In this document: one piece after another, positions 6,372 through 14,580 of the stretch
How the letters are laid out: each line of letters begins with the position of its first letter
Position numbering within the stretch: position 1 is the stretch's first letter
Source of the DNA: a virus
Strand: one strand, 5' to 3'
DNA: 35,920 nt
Virus record (IMG/VR): IMGVR_UViG_3300044998_000491
Location: 1 to 35,920 of that record
Notes under the pieces: generated by a model
The model's database searches: none
Seen by the model: the letters and a program-made list of their open reading frames with translations, nothing else
What the model was told of the DNA's origin: nothing
Made by a program: the position numbers and the translations under genes

Positions 6372-8099
6372 ATGGCAAACCGGTTGGGGCGCGCGCTGGC
6401 GTATCTGACGGAGGCATGGCGTTTTGCCCGCGCCGATGTGCAGGGCAAGCGGTTGCTGTTTGACGCGTCGCTGGCTGCGATGGCGCGCGCCGGGCAGTAT
6501 CAGACCGCGGAGACGGTGGACACCGACGCGGCATTGCGGCTGGCCGTTACATCGGCTTGGGTCTATTCGGCGCTGAACCTGATTGCCAACCGCGTCTCGG
6601 CGCGCGACGCGTTGCCGGAAGTGAAGCAGCGCGTGGGCGACGAACTGGAAGACATGGGCAACCATGAATTCGAGCGGCTGTTGCAGCGGCCCAACTCGCT
6701 GATGACCGGCAGTTACCTGCTGCGTTACACCGCATGGTGGTATGGGCTGCTGGGCAACGCGTATATCTTCATTGCCACCGCGGCGCCGGGCCGCGGCGAA
6801 CCGCAGGAACTGTGGCCGCTGCCCGCCAACATGATGCGCCCGCTGCCCGAAACGCTGCGCAACAGCGTGTTGACGGGGCAGCCTGTGGTGGATTACGAGT
6901 ACACCGTTGGCGGCGAACGGCAGACCTTGCCGGGCGAAAACGTGGTGCATTTCCGTTACCCGAACCCGTTCGACTGGTGGCAGGGTCTATCGCCGCTGAC
7001 CGCCGCGCTGCTGCCGGTGCAAACCGATCTAGCGCAGGCGCGGTGGGTGCGCGACTATTTCCGCAAAGATAACGCCGTGCCGACGGCACTGGCAACGCTG
7101 CCCGAAGGGATCACGGAAACCGATTTCGATGTCATTGTTGAGCAGGTGAAAGAGCAGATTGCATCGGGCGCGCGGATTCTGTTTACCCGCTCCGGCGACA
7201 TGACGTTGCAGACGCTGACGCACACGCTGGAACAGATGCAGGTGATTGCGTCGCGGACGTTCAGCCGCGACGAGATTGACCGCGTCTACGGGATTCCACA
7301 GGGGCTGATCAGCGGTGGGTTGTCGGGCGATTCGCGGCTGGCGGCGGAAATCAGTTTTTCGCGCAACACGGTGCAGCCGACGTGCGACTATTTTGCCGAT
7401 GTCTGGACGGAGAAGATCGGGCCGTACTACGGCGATGACATTGTGCTGGTGGCGCGGGACGTTGTGCCGCAGGATCGCGCGCTGGACGTGGCGGAATATA
7501 CCCAGTATGCGCAGGACAGAACGATCAACGAGAACCGGGCCGAACTGGAACTGGACGAAATTGAGCACCCGCTGGCCGAGATTCCCGTGCGCCTGCTGCA
7601 ATACATAGCGCCGCAGTATGCGACGCTGGACGGCAAGGAGAAGCCCGCCGCCGCTGTGGAATCCACAGGCGGGGGCGACGGCGGCGACGACGACCCGCCG
7701 GGCGTCGGGAACATCGCGGGGCAGGTGACGCCGGAGCAGGAAGCGGCGGCGCAGGCGGCGCGCAGTATCGCAATTCGCGCGGAGATGGATCGCTGGGAAC
7801 GGGTGGCGCTGAAAGAGGCGAAGGCGGGGCGCAACCCGGCTGAGCGGCCATTCAACAGCGATGTAATCCCCGACACGCTGCGCGATTCTGTGATAGCATC
7901 GTTGCAGGGGGCTGACGCGGAGACGGTGAAAGCGGTGTTTGACGGCGCAATGCAACACTGGACGGCAGGGAGCGACCCGCCCCCGCTGTGGATTCCACAG
8001 GAACGCAAGGCAGCGCGTAGCGACGTGGCTGATGCGCTGGTGGTGGCGGCGGCGCGCATTGTGGCACAGGGGGAAGCCGATGGCGTCGGCGCAGGCTAA
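6372..8099 (+). CDS. Portal protein, HK97 family, with C-terminal extension
   Basis: The ATG follows the TerL stop directly. Residues 1 to about 420 match the HK97-type portal, which forms the dodecameric ring at the capsid vertex. Typical parts are VTSAWVYSALNLIANRVS (about 57-75), LLRYTAWWYGLLGNAYIF (about 115-135), VVHFRYPNPFDWWQGLSPL, and TFSRDEIDRVYGIPQGLI followed by a GDSRLA segment near 320. At 575 aa it is longer than the usual 400-500. From about residue 428 a Gly/Asp-rich linker leads into a ~130-residue helical extension. The extension begins at one copy of the 15-bp palindrome (7654-7668) and contains another (7986-8000). It may contact the internal or minor head protein. Confidence 0.93.
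   Translation: MANRLGRALAYLTEAWRFARADVQGKRLLFDASLAAMARAGQYQTAETVDTDAALRLAVTSAWVYSALNLIANRVSARDALPEVKQRVGDELEDMGNHEFERLLQRPNSLMTGSYLLRYTAWWYGLLGNAYIFIATAAPGRGEPQELWPLPANMMRPLPETLRNSVLTGQPVVDYEYTVGGERQTLPGENVVHFRYPNPFDWWQGLSPLTAALLPVQTDLAQARWVRDYFRKDNAVPTALATLPEGITETDFDVIVEQVKEQIASGARILFTRSGDMTLQTLTHTLEQMQVIASRTFSRDEIDRVYGIPQGLISGGLSGDSRLAAEISFSRNTVQPTCDYFADVWTEKIGPYYGDDIVLVARDVVPQDRALDVAEYTQYAQDRTINENRAELELDEIEHPLAEIPVRLLQYIAPQYATLDGKEKPAAAVESTGGGDGGDDDPPGVGNIAGQVTPEQEAAAQAARSIAIRAEMDRWERVALKEAKAGRNPAERPFNSDVIPDTLRDSVIASLQGADAETVKAVFDGAMQHWTAGSDPPPLWIPQERKAARSDVADALVVAAARIVAQGEADGVGAG
7654..7668. repeat. 15-bp palindrome CTGTGGAATCCACAG, copy 1
   Basis: A perfect inverted repeat around a central A lies inside the portal gene at the start of its linker, read as AAVESTG. 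Identical or A/T-variant copies occur at 7986-8000 and 13475-13489, and partial copies occur elsewhere. Copies 1 and 2 are in different reading phases. Confidence 0.6.
7986..8000. repeat. 15-bp palindrome CTGTGGATTCCACAG, copy 2
   Basis: The second perfect copy lies in the 3' part of the portal gene, 332 bp after copy 1. Here it is read as PLWIPQ, in another phase than copies 1 and 3, so shared protein sequence cannot explain it. Confidence 0.6.
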
Positions 8100-8388
8100 A
8101 GAGGTTGAACGCGAGATGGCGGCGCTGATTGAAGCGGGTGTGAACCCGCTGGACGCCGACGCCGCGCTGACATGGGCGCTGGCGCTGTTGCCCGCGGGGG
8201 TGGCGCTGGCCGATTGGGTTCCGTCGCCAGAGACGATGCAGATTTCCGCGGAGGTGACGCGGGCCAGCATTGCCGACGCACGGGCGGCGTGGTATGCCGA
8301 TGATGCGGTTCCGGCGCGGTTCAAGCGGCTGTTGGACGCCTCTCTTTTTGCCGCCGACCATCGGCAAAACGCGCAGAACATCGGTTAG
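8080..8388 (+). CDS. Hypothetical protein between portal and minor head protein, 102 aa
   Basis: ATG 8080 has ACAGGGGGA just before it and overlaps the portal gene by 20 bases. The protein is Ala-rich and helical. It starts MASAQAKEVEREMAALIEAG, followed by DADAALTWALALLPAGVALADW, and ends with a small charged domain (RFKRLLDASLFAADHRQN). The middle is moderately hydrophobic but not a clear membrane span. I do not recognise the family. Its place in the capsid block suggests a small head protein. Confidence 0.6.
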   Translation: MASAQAKEVEREMAALIEAGVNPLDADAALTWALALLPAGVALADWVPSPETMQISAEVTRASIADARAAWYADDAVPARFKRLLDASLFAADHRQNAQNIG

Positions 8389-8397
8389 AGCGAAATT

Positions 8398-9066
8398 GTG
8401 GCTGAGAGCGTTCTGCCGGGCTGGGAGTGGGATGCAACGTCGCGGCGTTACCGTTCCGTCGGGACAGGGCGCTATGTGGCCCGGCACGCGATTGTGGATT
8501 TGCTGGACGGCCACATTGACGCAGCGGAACGGCGGCTGTCGGGGCTGATGACAGCGTTTCACGAAGGCCGCGTATCGCCGGGGACGTGGGTGGCGGTGAC
8601 GCGCACGGAGTTGCAGCGGCTGCACCTGCAAAACGCGGCGTTGGGCGCGGGTGGCTGGGACAGGCTGCGCGCAACGGACTACGGGCGCATTGGTGGTGCA
8701 TTGCAGGCCGATTACCGGCGGCTGCTGGGCTTTGCGGAGGATGTGCGGGCCGGGAAACTGACGCTGGCGCAGGCGCAGGCACGGATGGCGCTGTATGCGG
8801 GCAATGCGCGGCGGGAGTTTTACCACGCTGAACGGGACAGGATACGGCCCAGCGCCGCAGGCAGGGTAGTCATCGAACGGCGGCGACTGAACAGCCGGGA
8901 ATCGTGCGAAGACTGTGTAGGCTATTACCAGCAGGGGTGGGAGCCGGTGGGCGTGTTGCCCGTACCGGGTGAGGGCAGCAAATGCCTGACCAACTGCCGG
9001 TGCAATCTGGAACAGCGGGAAGTGTCGCTGACAGAAGTCAACGAATGGATAGGGACAAAGCGATGA
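8398..9066 (+). CDS. Minor head / head morphogenesis protein
   Basis: A 222-residue protein with GTG start at 8398; no strong ribosome-binding sequence is visible. The N-terminal two thirds is helical. The C-terminus holds the tell-tale phage pattern SCEDCVGYYQQGWEPVGVLP, followed by PGEGSKC and TNCRCNLE: paired cysteines then a C-x-TNCRC end. This is the form seen in minor head proteins related to Mu gpF and SPP1 gp7, which bind the portal and may enter the host with the DNA. The four to five cysteines may bind zinc. The place between portal and protease agrees. Confidence 0.65.
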   Translation: MAESVLPGWEWDATSRRYRSVGTGRYVARHAIVDLLDGHIDAAERRLSGLMTAFHEGRVSPGTWVAVTRTELQRLHLQNAALGAGGWDRLRATDYGRIGGALQADYRRLLGFAEDVRAGKLTLAQAQARMALYAGNARREFYHAERDRIRPSAAGRVVIERRRLNSRESCEDCVGYYQQGWEPVGVLPVPGEGSKCLTNCRCNLEQREVSLTEVNEWIGTKR

Positions 9067-10247
9067 AAAAGACGTGGGAACAGATCGGCGCGGGGATGCT
9101 GAAAGCAGCGAACATGGCCGATTGGCTCGAAGGCTATTTGCACCGCAGTTTCACGGTGCAGGCTGACGAGATGTTCATGTCGGGCTATGTGACCCGCGCC
9201 GAGCGCATCGCGTTGTCCAACGGGATCGGCGGCGCGCTGGACGCGTTCCACACGCGGCTGCAACAGGACGATTTGGCCGCGCTGCAAACGCGGAAGCCCT
9301 ATGAGCAAGCGCCGGGAAGCAACGGCAATGCGCAGAAAGATTTGAGCCTCAACCAGCAGAGCGAAAAGATCCGCGATGCGTGGCACGATTGGTTCAGGGA
9401 TGACAACGGCGCGGCGCGCGCAGAAACGTGGGTCAGTGAGGTCTATGACGATTATGTCGTCGTCCGCTTCGACGATGTGTTTTACCGTGTCGCCTACGCC
9501 GAATCGCTGAACGACGGCGTTGAATTTGCCACGCGCGACCAGTGGGTTGAGGTGGAACGGCAGTGGGTGGAAGTGGGCAAGGCATTGCCTATCGCCAGCG
9601 CGGTGAAGGCGCTGGGCGAAAACCGCATTGGCGGCTATGCCGTGCTGTGGGGGGACAGCAAAGCCCGCGACCTGACCGGCGAATACTTTACGCCACAGAC
9701 GGAGGAACTGACCAGCATTTTTGAGGCAATGAAGGCGCTGCCGTACCTGTACCACCACGCGATGGACGGCGCGGTCAAGGCGTCGGTTGTCGGCGTGGTG
9801 GACGTGCTGCAACGGGACAACATCGGCCTGTGGTATGAAGCGCAATTGTCGCAATCGAACAAATACAAACAGGCGATCATGCAACTGGTGGGCAAGGGCG
9901 CGCTGGGCACGAGCACGGGGACGCTGCCGGGCGCGCGCAAGGCAATGCCCAACGGGTTCATCGCTCGCTGGCCGATTGTGGAAGTGTCGGGGACGCCGAC
10001 ACCCGCTGAGCCGCGGATGATGGAACGGCCCGTGGCGGAAATCAAGGCTGCATATCAGGCGCTGGGTCTGAGTTTTCATATTGGCTCAACACAGTTGAGC
10101 ACGCAGACGGACGGTTCCCACCCCGCACAAGGCGCTGAGAAAGCGCGCGACGGCGGCGATACCGAGGCTGTGGCGGCTGTGAAGCGGATGCTATTGCAGG
10201 ACGAAATGGCATGGGACTTGCTGGACATTGAGACGGTGGGAACATGA
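9063..10247 (+). CDS. Prohead protease (HK97 type) with extra N-terminal domain
   Basis: The ATG overlaps the previous stop (ATGA). The C-terminal part (about 180-330) is an HK97-type prohead serine protease, which cuts the capsid protein's delta domain and itself during maturation. Candidate catalytic residues are H231/H232 (ALPYLYHHA), S284 (ALGTSTGT) and E307 (WPIVEVSGTPTPAEPR). The family is usually about 200-230 aa, but this one has 394. Residues 1-100 are helical, and about 105-180 form a beta-rich module (VYDDYVVVRFDDVFYRVAY, then DQWVEVERQWVEV). This could be a fused scaffold or portal-binding domain. The protein also has a ~55-residue tail. It overlaps the capsid gene by 4 bases. Confidence 0.85.
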   Translation: MKKTWEQIGAGMLKAANMADWLEGYLHRSFTVQADEMFMSGYVTRAERIALSNGIGGALDAFHTRLQQDDLAALQTRKPYEQAPGSNGNAQKDLSLNQQSEKIRDAWHDWFRDDNGAARAETWVSEVYDDYVVVRFDDVFYRVAYAESLNDGVEFATRDQWVEVERQWVEVGKALPIASAVKALGENRIGGYAVLWGDSKARDLTGEYFTPQTEELTSIFEAMKALPYLYHHAMDGAVKASVVGVVDVLQRDNIGLWYEAQLSQSNKYKQAIMQLVGKGALGTSTGTLPGARKAMPNGFIARWPIVEVSGTPTPAEPRMMERPVAEIKAAYQALGLSFHIGSTQLSTQTDGSHPAQGAEKARDGGDTEAVAAVKRMLLQDEMAWDLLDIETVGT

Positions 10248-11692
10248 AAACATTGATCGAACAACTGGCCGCGCTGAAAGTGGAGGCGCGGACGAAACTG
10301 GCTGACGCGGCAAAGGCGCTGGAAGCCGGTGACACGGACAAGGCGCAAAGCCTGCGCGCGGAAGCGCAGGGGCTGTTGAAGAAGGCTGAAACGGTGAAGG
10401 CCATTGCCGACGAATCGGCGGCGCTGGAAGGGCTGAAGATTGACGTGCCTGAGCCGATGCGCCCCATGTTGCCGGGCACGAGTGGGCAGACGCTGCCGAC
10501 GCTGAGCGTTGCGCCCGCCGACCCGCCGCAGGCTGCGCCCGCTGTGAAGGCCGCCTACGCGATGCGCTTTGGCGAGACGGACAGCGCCATCAAAGCGGTG
10601 CTGACCGACCTGCACGGCGCGGACTATGAAGGCCAATACTTCGCGCACAAGGCCGCGTTCAACCGCTATCTGCGGGGCGGCGAGGCGGCGCTGACAACGG
10701 AACACCAGCGGCTGCTCAAGACGATGGTGTTGACACCCGGCGCGGTCAAGGAAGCCCTGATGAAGGGGCTGGACGTGGCCGCGATGAAGGCGACGCTGGT
10801 GGACGCCATTGACAGCCTGGGCGGCTATCTGGTTCCCGTTGACTTTCAGGCGCGCATCATCGAACGGATGCAGGGGCTGACGGTTATGCGGGGCCGCGCC
10901 AACGTGACCAACACCAGCCGCGACCGCGTGGAGTTTCCCAAAGCCACCGGCGGTGACGACCAGTACACCAGTGCGGTGCGCGTGTCGTGGGTGGCGGAAA
11001 CCGGCCCGTCGGTGGAAACCAATCCGACGTGGGGCTTGGACGCCATTGACGTGCACACGATGATGGCGCACACCTACCTGTCGCGCAACCACGTGGAAGA
11101 TGCCGCGGTGGACATCGAATCGTACCTCGTCCGGCAATTGGGGCTGGGGGTGGCGATTGATGAAGACAATCGGTTCCTGGTGGGCGACGGTGTGGGCAAG
11201 CCGAAGGGCATCCTGCCGGGTGGCACGAATGGGCTGGGCCTGACGGAAGTCGTCACCGGCGATGCCAATCTGGTGACGTGGGATGGCCTGATTGACCTGT
11301 CTTACGGCGTGGCGACGCAATACCGCAACCGCTGTGTGTACATCATGGAGCGGGCGACGGTGAACGCGATTGCCAAACTGAAGGATGGCAACGGGCAGTA
11401 CCTGTGGCGCGAGCAGTTTGGCAACAACGTCGCCGGACAGGCGCGGACGCTCAACGGGTTCCCTGTGCTGGAACAGGAAGTGATGCCCAGCGTTGCAGCC
11501 AACGCCTACCCGATCCTGTTCGGCGACCCCGACGCCTACACCATCGTTGACCGGCTTGGCATGGCGGTGGAACGGTTCCTCGACTCCGGCACGGCGTTGT
11601 CTAACCGCGTCGTGTTCGTGTTGCGGCGGCGGCTGGGCGGCAAACTGCTGGAACCGTGGCGCTGGGCTGTCCAGAAGGTCGCGGCCTCGTAA
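10244..11692 (+). CDS. Major capsid protein, HK97 fold
   Basis: A 482-residue HK97-type capsid protein. Residues 1 to about 70 form a charged coiled coil (LIEQLAALKVEARTKLADAA), the delta domain that acts as a built-in scaffold and should be cut off by the upstream protease. A Pro-rich linker (about 70-105) follows. The fold proper begins about residue 185 with SLGGYLVPVDFQARIIERM. Other typical parts are WVAETGPSVETNPTWG, SYLVRQLGLGVAIDEDNRFLVGDG and GFPVLEQEVMPS, and the C-terminal strands include RVVFVLRRRLGGKL. The start overlaps the protease stop. It is probably the most highly expressed gene here. Confidence 0.95.
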   Translation: MKTLIEQLAALKVEARTKLADAAKALEAGDTDKAQSLRAEAQGLLKKAETVKAIADESAALEGLKIDVPEPMRPMLPGTSGQTLPTLSVAPADPPQAAPAVKAAYAMRFGETDSAIKAVLTDLHGADYEGQYFAHKAAFNRYLRGGEAALTTEHQRLLKTMVLTPGAVKEALMKGLDVAAMKATLVDAIDSLGGYLVPVDFQARIIERMQGLTVMRGRANVTNTSRDRVEFPKATGGDDQYTSAVRVSWVAETGPSVETNPTWGLDAIDVHTMMAHTYLSRNHVEDAAVDIESYLVRQLGLGVAIDEDNRFLVGDGVGKPKGILPGGTNGLGLTEVVTGDANLVTWDGLIDLSYGVATQYRNRCVYIMERATVNAIAKLKDGNGQYLWREQFGNNVAGQARTLNGFPVLEQEVMPSVAANAYPILFGDPDAYTIVDRLGMAVERFLDSGTALSNRVVFVLRRRLGGKLLEPWRWAVQKVAAS

Positions 11693-11716
11693 GGGCCGGA
11701 AGGGAGATAACGCATC

Positions 11717-12166
11717 ATGCGCACATTTGACGACAATCTGTACATCCAGAAGGTCAACAACTTCAACACGGCGATTGCCGACACGACGTATTACCCTGCG
11801 TCGGCCAGTTTCATTGACGTGTCGCGGTTCGAGCGGTTCGCGTTCCTGATTCTGGCGGGGACGCTGGACAGCGCGTTGACCTTCACCGTGCGGCAGGACA
11901 CCAGCGCGACGGCGACGGCGGGCGTCAAGGCCATCACCGACGCGGCGGTCGTCATCGGGACGGACGATGACAACAAGTGGGCCAGCATCGAAGTCCAGTG
12001 CAACAAACTGGACATCGCCAACGGCTACCGCTATGTGTCGCTATATGCAACCGGCGGGGCGGGGTCGAACGACTATGCGGCCATCGTCTTCATCGGCCAC
12101 CGCGCGGGTGAAGCGCCGGTTGTGCAGTCGGCCAGTTACCTGACGCCGGTGGTGGTGGCAGGGTAG
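11717..12166 (+). CDS. Probable capsid-associated (decoration/cement) protein
   Basis: A 149-residue protein directly after the capsid gene, with a purine-rich ribosome-binding region (GGAAGGGAGA at 11698-11707). It is beta-rich throughout, with strands such as FERFAFLILAG, ALTFTVRQDTSA, WASIEVQCNKLD and YRYVSLYATGG. It lacks cysteine clusters, membrane segments and a signal peptide. In related phages this position holds small proteins that bind the capsid surface. I do not recognise the exact family, so the role is inferred from position and fold type. Confidence 0.6.
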   Translation: MRTFDDNLYIQKVNNFNTAIADTTYYPASASFIDVSRFERFAFLILAGTLDSALTFTVRQDTSATATAGVKAITDAAVVIGTDDDNKWASIEVQCNKLDIANGYRYVSLYATGGAGSNDYAAIVFIGHRAGEAPVVQSASYLTPVVVAG

Positions 12167-12206
12167 TATTTACGGCGCAGTAGATTCGTGTCCTTGTGAC
12201 TAGGCA

Positions 12207-12232
12207 GCGGGGGAGTTTTGCCGCTCCCCCGC
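12207..12232 (+). terminator. Strong stem-loop after the capsid block
   Basis: GCGGGGGAG (12207-12215) pairs with CTCCCCCGC (12224-12232) around an 8-base loop, giving a perfect 9-bp GC-rich stem. It lies in a 96-base gap, one of the longest in the structural region. There is no T run after it, so it would be an imperfect terminator. It may instead protect the 3' end of the abundant capsid messages or reduce read-through to later genes. Confidence 0.5.
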
Positions 12233-12262
12233 CCGCCGTAACCAACGAAAGGAAGGCAAATC

Positions 12263-12844
12263 ATGAGCACAGGATACCAACCGAAAGTCCGCAGGCTTCA
12301 AGGCGGCAACGTGCTGGAAGCGGCAGAGGGCGGCGAGATCAACGTGCTGGCGGGCGCAACGCTGAACGTTGACGGGACGCTGAACATTGACGGCTCGCCG
12401 GTGGAAGTCGCGCCCGTCGCGGTGGATGAAATCACCGATGTGGATGCCACTGCCGCGGAACTGAACACGCTGGACGGCGCGCCCGCCGCGACGACGACCA
12501 TTGGCGTGGGCGCGGAGACGGGCGGCGACACGATTACCGTGACCATCCAGTTGAAAGACGCCAACGACGCCGACCTGGCAACGCGGGCGACAGTCTTTGC
12601 CTACCTGTCGGACGATGCGAACGGCGACAGCATCGCCGGAACCGCGCCCAGCGGCGGGGTGGCAATCAACACCGACGGGCTGCTGATTCCCGTGGTGGCG
12701 AACAAGGCGTTCTACCTGACCAGTGAGGCCGACGGCGACATTGCCCTCGACATTGTTGAGGCGGCGGGCGATACCTGGTATCTGATTCTGGTGCTGCCCA
12801 ACGGGTTGCTGAAGGCCAGCGGAGCCATCACCTTCGGGGCGTAA
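12263..12844 (+). CDS. Phage structural protein, head-fibre/decoration-like
   Basis: The protein has 193 residues and a good ribosome-binding site (GAAAGGAAGG before ATG 12263). The N-terminal part is a repeat-like beta region (GGEINVLAGATLNVDGTLNI, then DGSPVEV). The motif VDEITDVDATAAELNTLDGA follows; 'DVTATAAELNYLDG' is a recurring linker in phage fibres and head-fibre proteins. The C-terminal half (about 75-193) looks like an all-beta, possibly Ig-like domain. This suggests a surface appendage of the head or neck. Exposed Thr/Ser-rich strands would be plausible acceptors for the glycosyltransferases encoded downstream, though nothing shows this directly. Confidence 0.65.
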   Translation: MSTGYQPKVRRLQGGNVLEAAEGGEINVLAGATLNVDGTLNIDGSPVEVAPVAVDEITDVDATAAELNTLDGAPAATTTIGVGAETGGDTITVTIQLKDANDADLATRATVFAYLSDDANGDSIAGTAPSGGVAINTDGLLIPVVANKAFYLTSEADGDIALDIVEAAGDTWYLILVLPNGLLKASGAITFGA

Positions 12845-12856
12845 GGAGAGTGAGCG

Positions 12857-13219
12857 ATGACGGTTCTGCTGACGGCGGCGCAGCGGCAGGTTGAAATACT
12901 GGCCGTTGCGCCGGATGCGCAGGCCAGCACGAACACGGCGACGGCGGTGGCGGGTTCAGCGCTGGACGCGCGCCCGTGGCGCAGCGTGGCCTATACCATT
13001 GTCGGCGCAACGCAAACCATCGAATGGTGGGTGTACGGCGCGAACGCGGCGGACTTCAGCGATGAGGTCATCGTTGACGGGCCAGCGGACGTGGCTGCCG
13101 CCGCGGTGGATTCCTACGCCGTCGCGCAGGCTCCCTACGCTTACTACCGCGTCAAAATCAAGTCGAAGGTCAATGACGTACACGGGGCGGCGCTGGTTCG
13201 TGGTCTGGCGAAATCCTGA
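12857..13219 (+). CDS. Hypothetical structural protein, 120 aa
   Basis: ATG 12857 has GGAGAGTGAG just upstream (12844-12853). The sequence is beta-rich and Ala/Val-rich (SVAYTIVGATQTIEWWVYGA, then SYAVAQAPYAYYRVKIKSKV). The pattern resembles small beta-sandwich virion proteins, and the protein is somewhat similar in style to the one at 11717. I do not recognise a family. It lies between the head-fibre-like protein and the connector genes and is probably part of the particle. Confidence 0.55.
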   Translation: MTVLLTAAQRQVEILAVAPDAQASTNTATAVAGSALDARPWRSVAYTIVGATQTIEWWVYGANAADFSDEVIVDGPADVAAAAVDSYAVAQAPYAYYRVKIKSKVNDVHGAALVRGLAKS

Positions 13220-13227
13220 GGTGAAAT

Positions 13228-13557
13228 ATGCCTGACGAAAAATCGCCACTGGCGAAAGCCATTGATGCCATGAACGAACAGGCGCGCAAAGCGCCGCCGC
13301 GCCCCGCACCGTCAACGGAGACGGTGCGGGTGTTGGTGGCAGGGGTTTATAACGGCGCGCGGCACAAATCATTGGGATGGCGCAAAGCGGGTGAGGTTAT
13401 CGAAGTGGCAGGGGGCGCATACGCCGCCGACCTGGTGGCGGCGGGGCTGGTGGAACGCTATGAACCGCCCGCCGCTGTGGATTCCACAGCAAAGACGGTG
13501 AACACAGAAACCCCAGCGCCCGCGCCAGCGCCCACGCGCCGCCCGCGGAGGCGTTGA
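13228..13557 (+). CDS. Small phage protein with a conserved 'G-x-vi-v...A..L..aGLVE' domain
   Basis: A 109-residue protein. A short charged start and a Pro-rich stretch (about 22-30) lead to a ~50-residue domain: VRVLVAGVYNGARHKSLGWR, KAGEVIEVAGGAYAADLVAA, then GLVERY. Similar small domains occur beside head-tail connector genes in many siphophages, but their function is unknown. The C-terminus is a low-complexity Pro/Ala/Arg tail. One copy of the 15-bp palindrome (13475-13489, read as AAVDSTA) marks the junction between domain and tail. Confidence 0.6.
   Translation: MPDEKSPLAKAIDAMNEQARKAPPRPAPSTETVRVLVAGVYNGARHKSLGWRKAGEVIEVAGGAYAADLVAAGLVERYEPPAAVDSTAKTVNTETPAPAPAPTRRPRRR
13475..13489. 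repeat. 15-bp palindrome CTGTGGATTCCACAG, copy 3
   Basis: The third perfect copy sits at the boundary between the folded domain and the low-complexity tail of the gene at 13228. It is read in the same phase as copy 1 (AAVDSTA versus AAVESTG) but in an unrelated gene. Confidence 0.6.
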
Positions 13558-13558
13558 C

Positions 13559-14155
13559 GTGGCAACGGGCGACTACACCGCGAAAGCCGATGTCAAGGCG
13601 CACGTGGGCATTGCCACCGCGGACACATCGAAAGACACGCTGATCGACGCGCTGATCACGGCGTTTTCGCGGGCGATTGACAATTTCTGTCACCGTCAAT
13701 TCTACGCGACGACGGAGACGCGGGTTTTCGATTGCCCCGACGGCGACCGGCTGTGGCTGGACAGGGATTTGGTATCGGTGACGGAAATGCTGAACGGCGA
13801 CGGCGATGAACTGGTCGTCGGAACCGATGTGCTGCTGTGGCCGTACAGCGGGCCGCCATACCGACGGCTGGACATCATCGCGGGTAGCGGCGCGGCGTTC
13901 ACCTACACCACGACACCGCAACAGGCGATCAGCATCGAAGGATCGTGGGGCTATGCGGCGACGACGCCGACACCCATCGCGCGGGCGTGTATCCTGTGGG
14001 TGGCGGATGTGATCGGGCGGCAGGGCTTTGAGGCGGTGGCCGACGCGCAGATTGCCGACGAGCGGATCAAGTACACCGAGCAGATCGCTGACGCGCCGCC
14101 GCCAACGGTGAAAGCGATGCTGTTGCCATACGTTTACCGGCGGGCGCGCGCATGA
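13559..14155 (+). CDS. Head-tail connector protein (HK97 gp6-like)
   Basis: GTG 13559 begins two bases after the previous stop. The protein has 198 residues and fits the gp6/gp15-like adaptor family, which forms a ring below the portal. The typical start YTAKADVKAHVGIATADTSK, then KDTLIDALITAFSRAIDNFC, is an alpha-helical 'ladder' that packs against the portal. A beta insert (about 45-110) and C-terminal helices (ARACILWVADVIGRQGFEAV) follow. Its place before the head-closure protein is the normal order. Confidence 0.8.
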   Translation: MATGDYTAKADVKAHVGIATADTSKDTLIDALITAFSRAIDNFCHRQFYATTETRVFDCPDGDRLWLDRDLVSVTEMLNGDGDELVVGTDVLLWPYSGPPYRRLDIIAGSGAAFTYTTTPQQAISIEGSWGYAATTPTPIARACILWVADVIGRQGFEAVADAQIADERIKYTEQIADAPPPTVKAMLLPYVYRRARA

Positions 14156-14165
14156 GGATCAAGAT

Positions 14166-14579
14166 ATGAGCGCCTTCGATGCCCTGTGGACACACACCTG
14201 CACGGTGCAGGTGAAATCTACAGGGGCGGGATCGTCGGCGGGCTACGGGCACGGCACGGATTCGTGGGCCGACTACGCGACGGGCGTCAGATGCCGCCTG
14301 ATGAACCGCGCCGGTTCAACGGGCTGGCAGGCGGAGATCGTGCGCGCGGACGTGGCGGCAGCGCAGATCAGTTGGAACGTGTTGCACATGGCGTACCAAA
14401 GTTACCTGGTGCCTGACCTGGACGATCCGCCGGAAGCGAAGTACCGGATCACGAATATCCGCGACAGAGCGGGGAACCTCGTTGACGCGGGGCCGTTCAA
14501 CATCCGCAACGTGTTCAACGCGGCAGGGCGGCAGCACCACATGGAAATCGCGGTGATCCGGCAGCCGGTGGCGGCATAG
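14166..14579 (+). CDS. Head closure / head-tail joining protein (SPP1 gp16-like)
   Basis: A 137-residue protein of the phage head-tail joining type: LWTHTCTVQVKSTGAGSSAG at the start, DYATGVRCRLM in the middle, then LVPDLDDPPEAKYRITNIRD and a C-terminal HHMEIAVIR strand. The family forms the stopper ring that closes the portal channel after packaging and binds the tail. It lies between connector and gp10-like genes, as expected. It is followed by the tandem hairpin repeats. Confidence 0.75.
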   Translation: MSAFDALWTHTCTVQVKSTGAGSSAGYGHGTDSWADYATGVRCRLMNRAGSTGWQAEIVRADVAAAQISWNVLHMAYQSYLVPDLDDPPEAKYRITNIRDRAGNLVDAGPFNIRNVFNAAGRQHHMEIAVIRQPVAA

Positions 14580-14580
14580 G

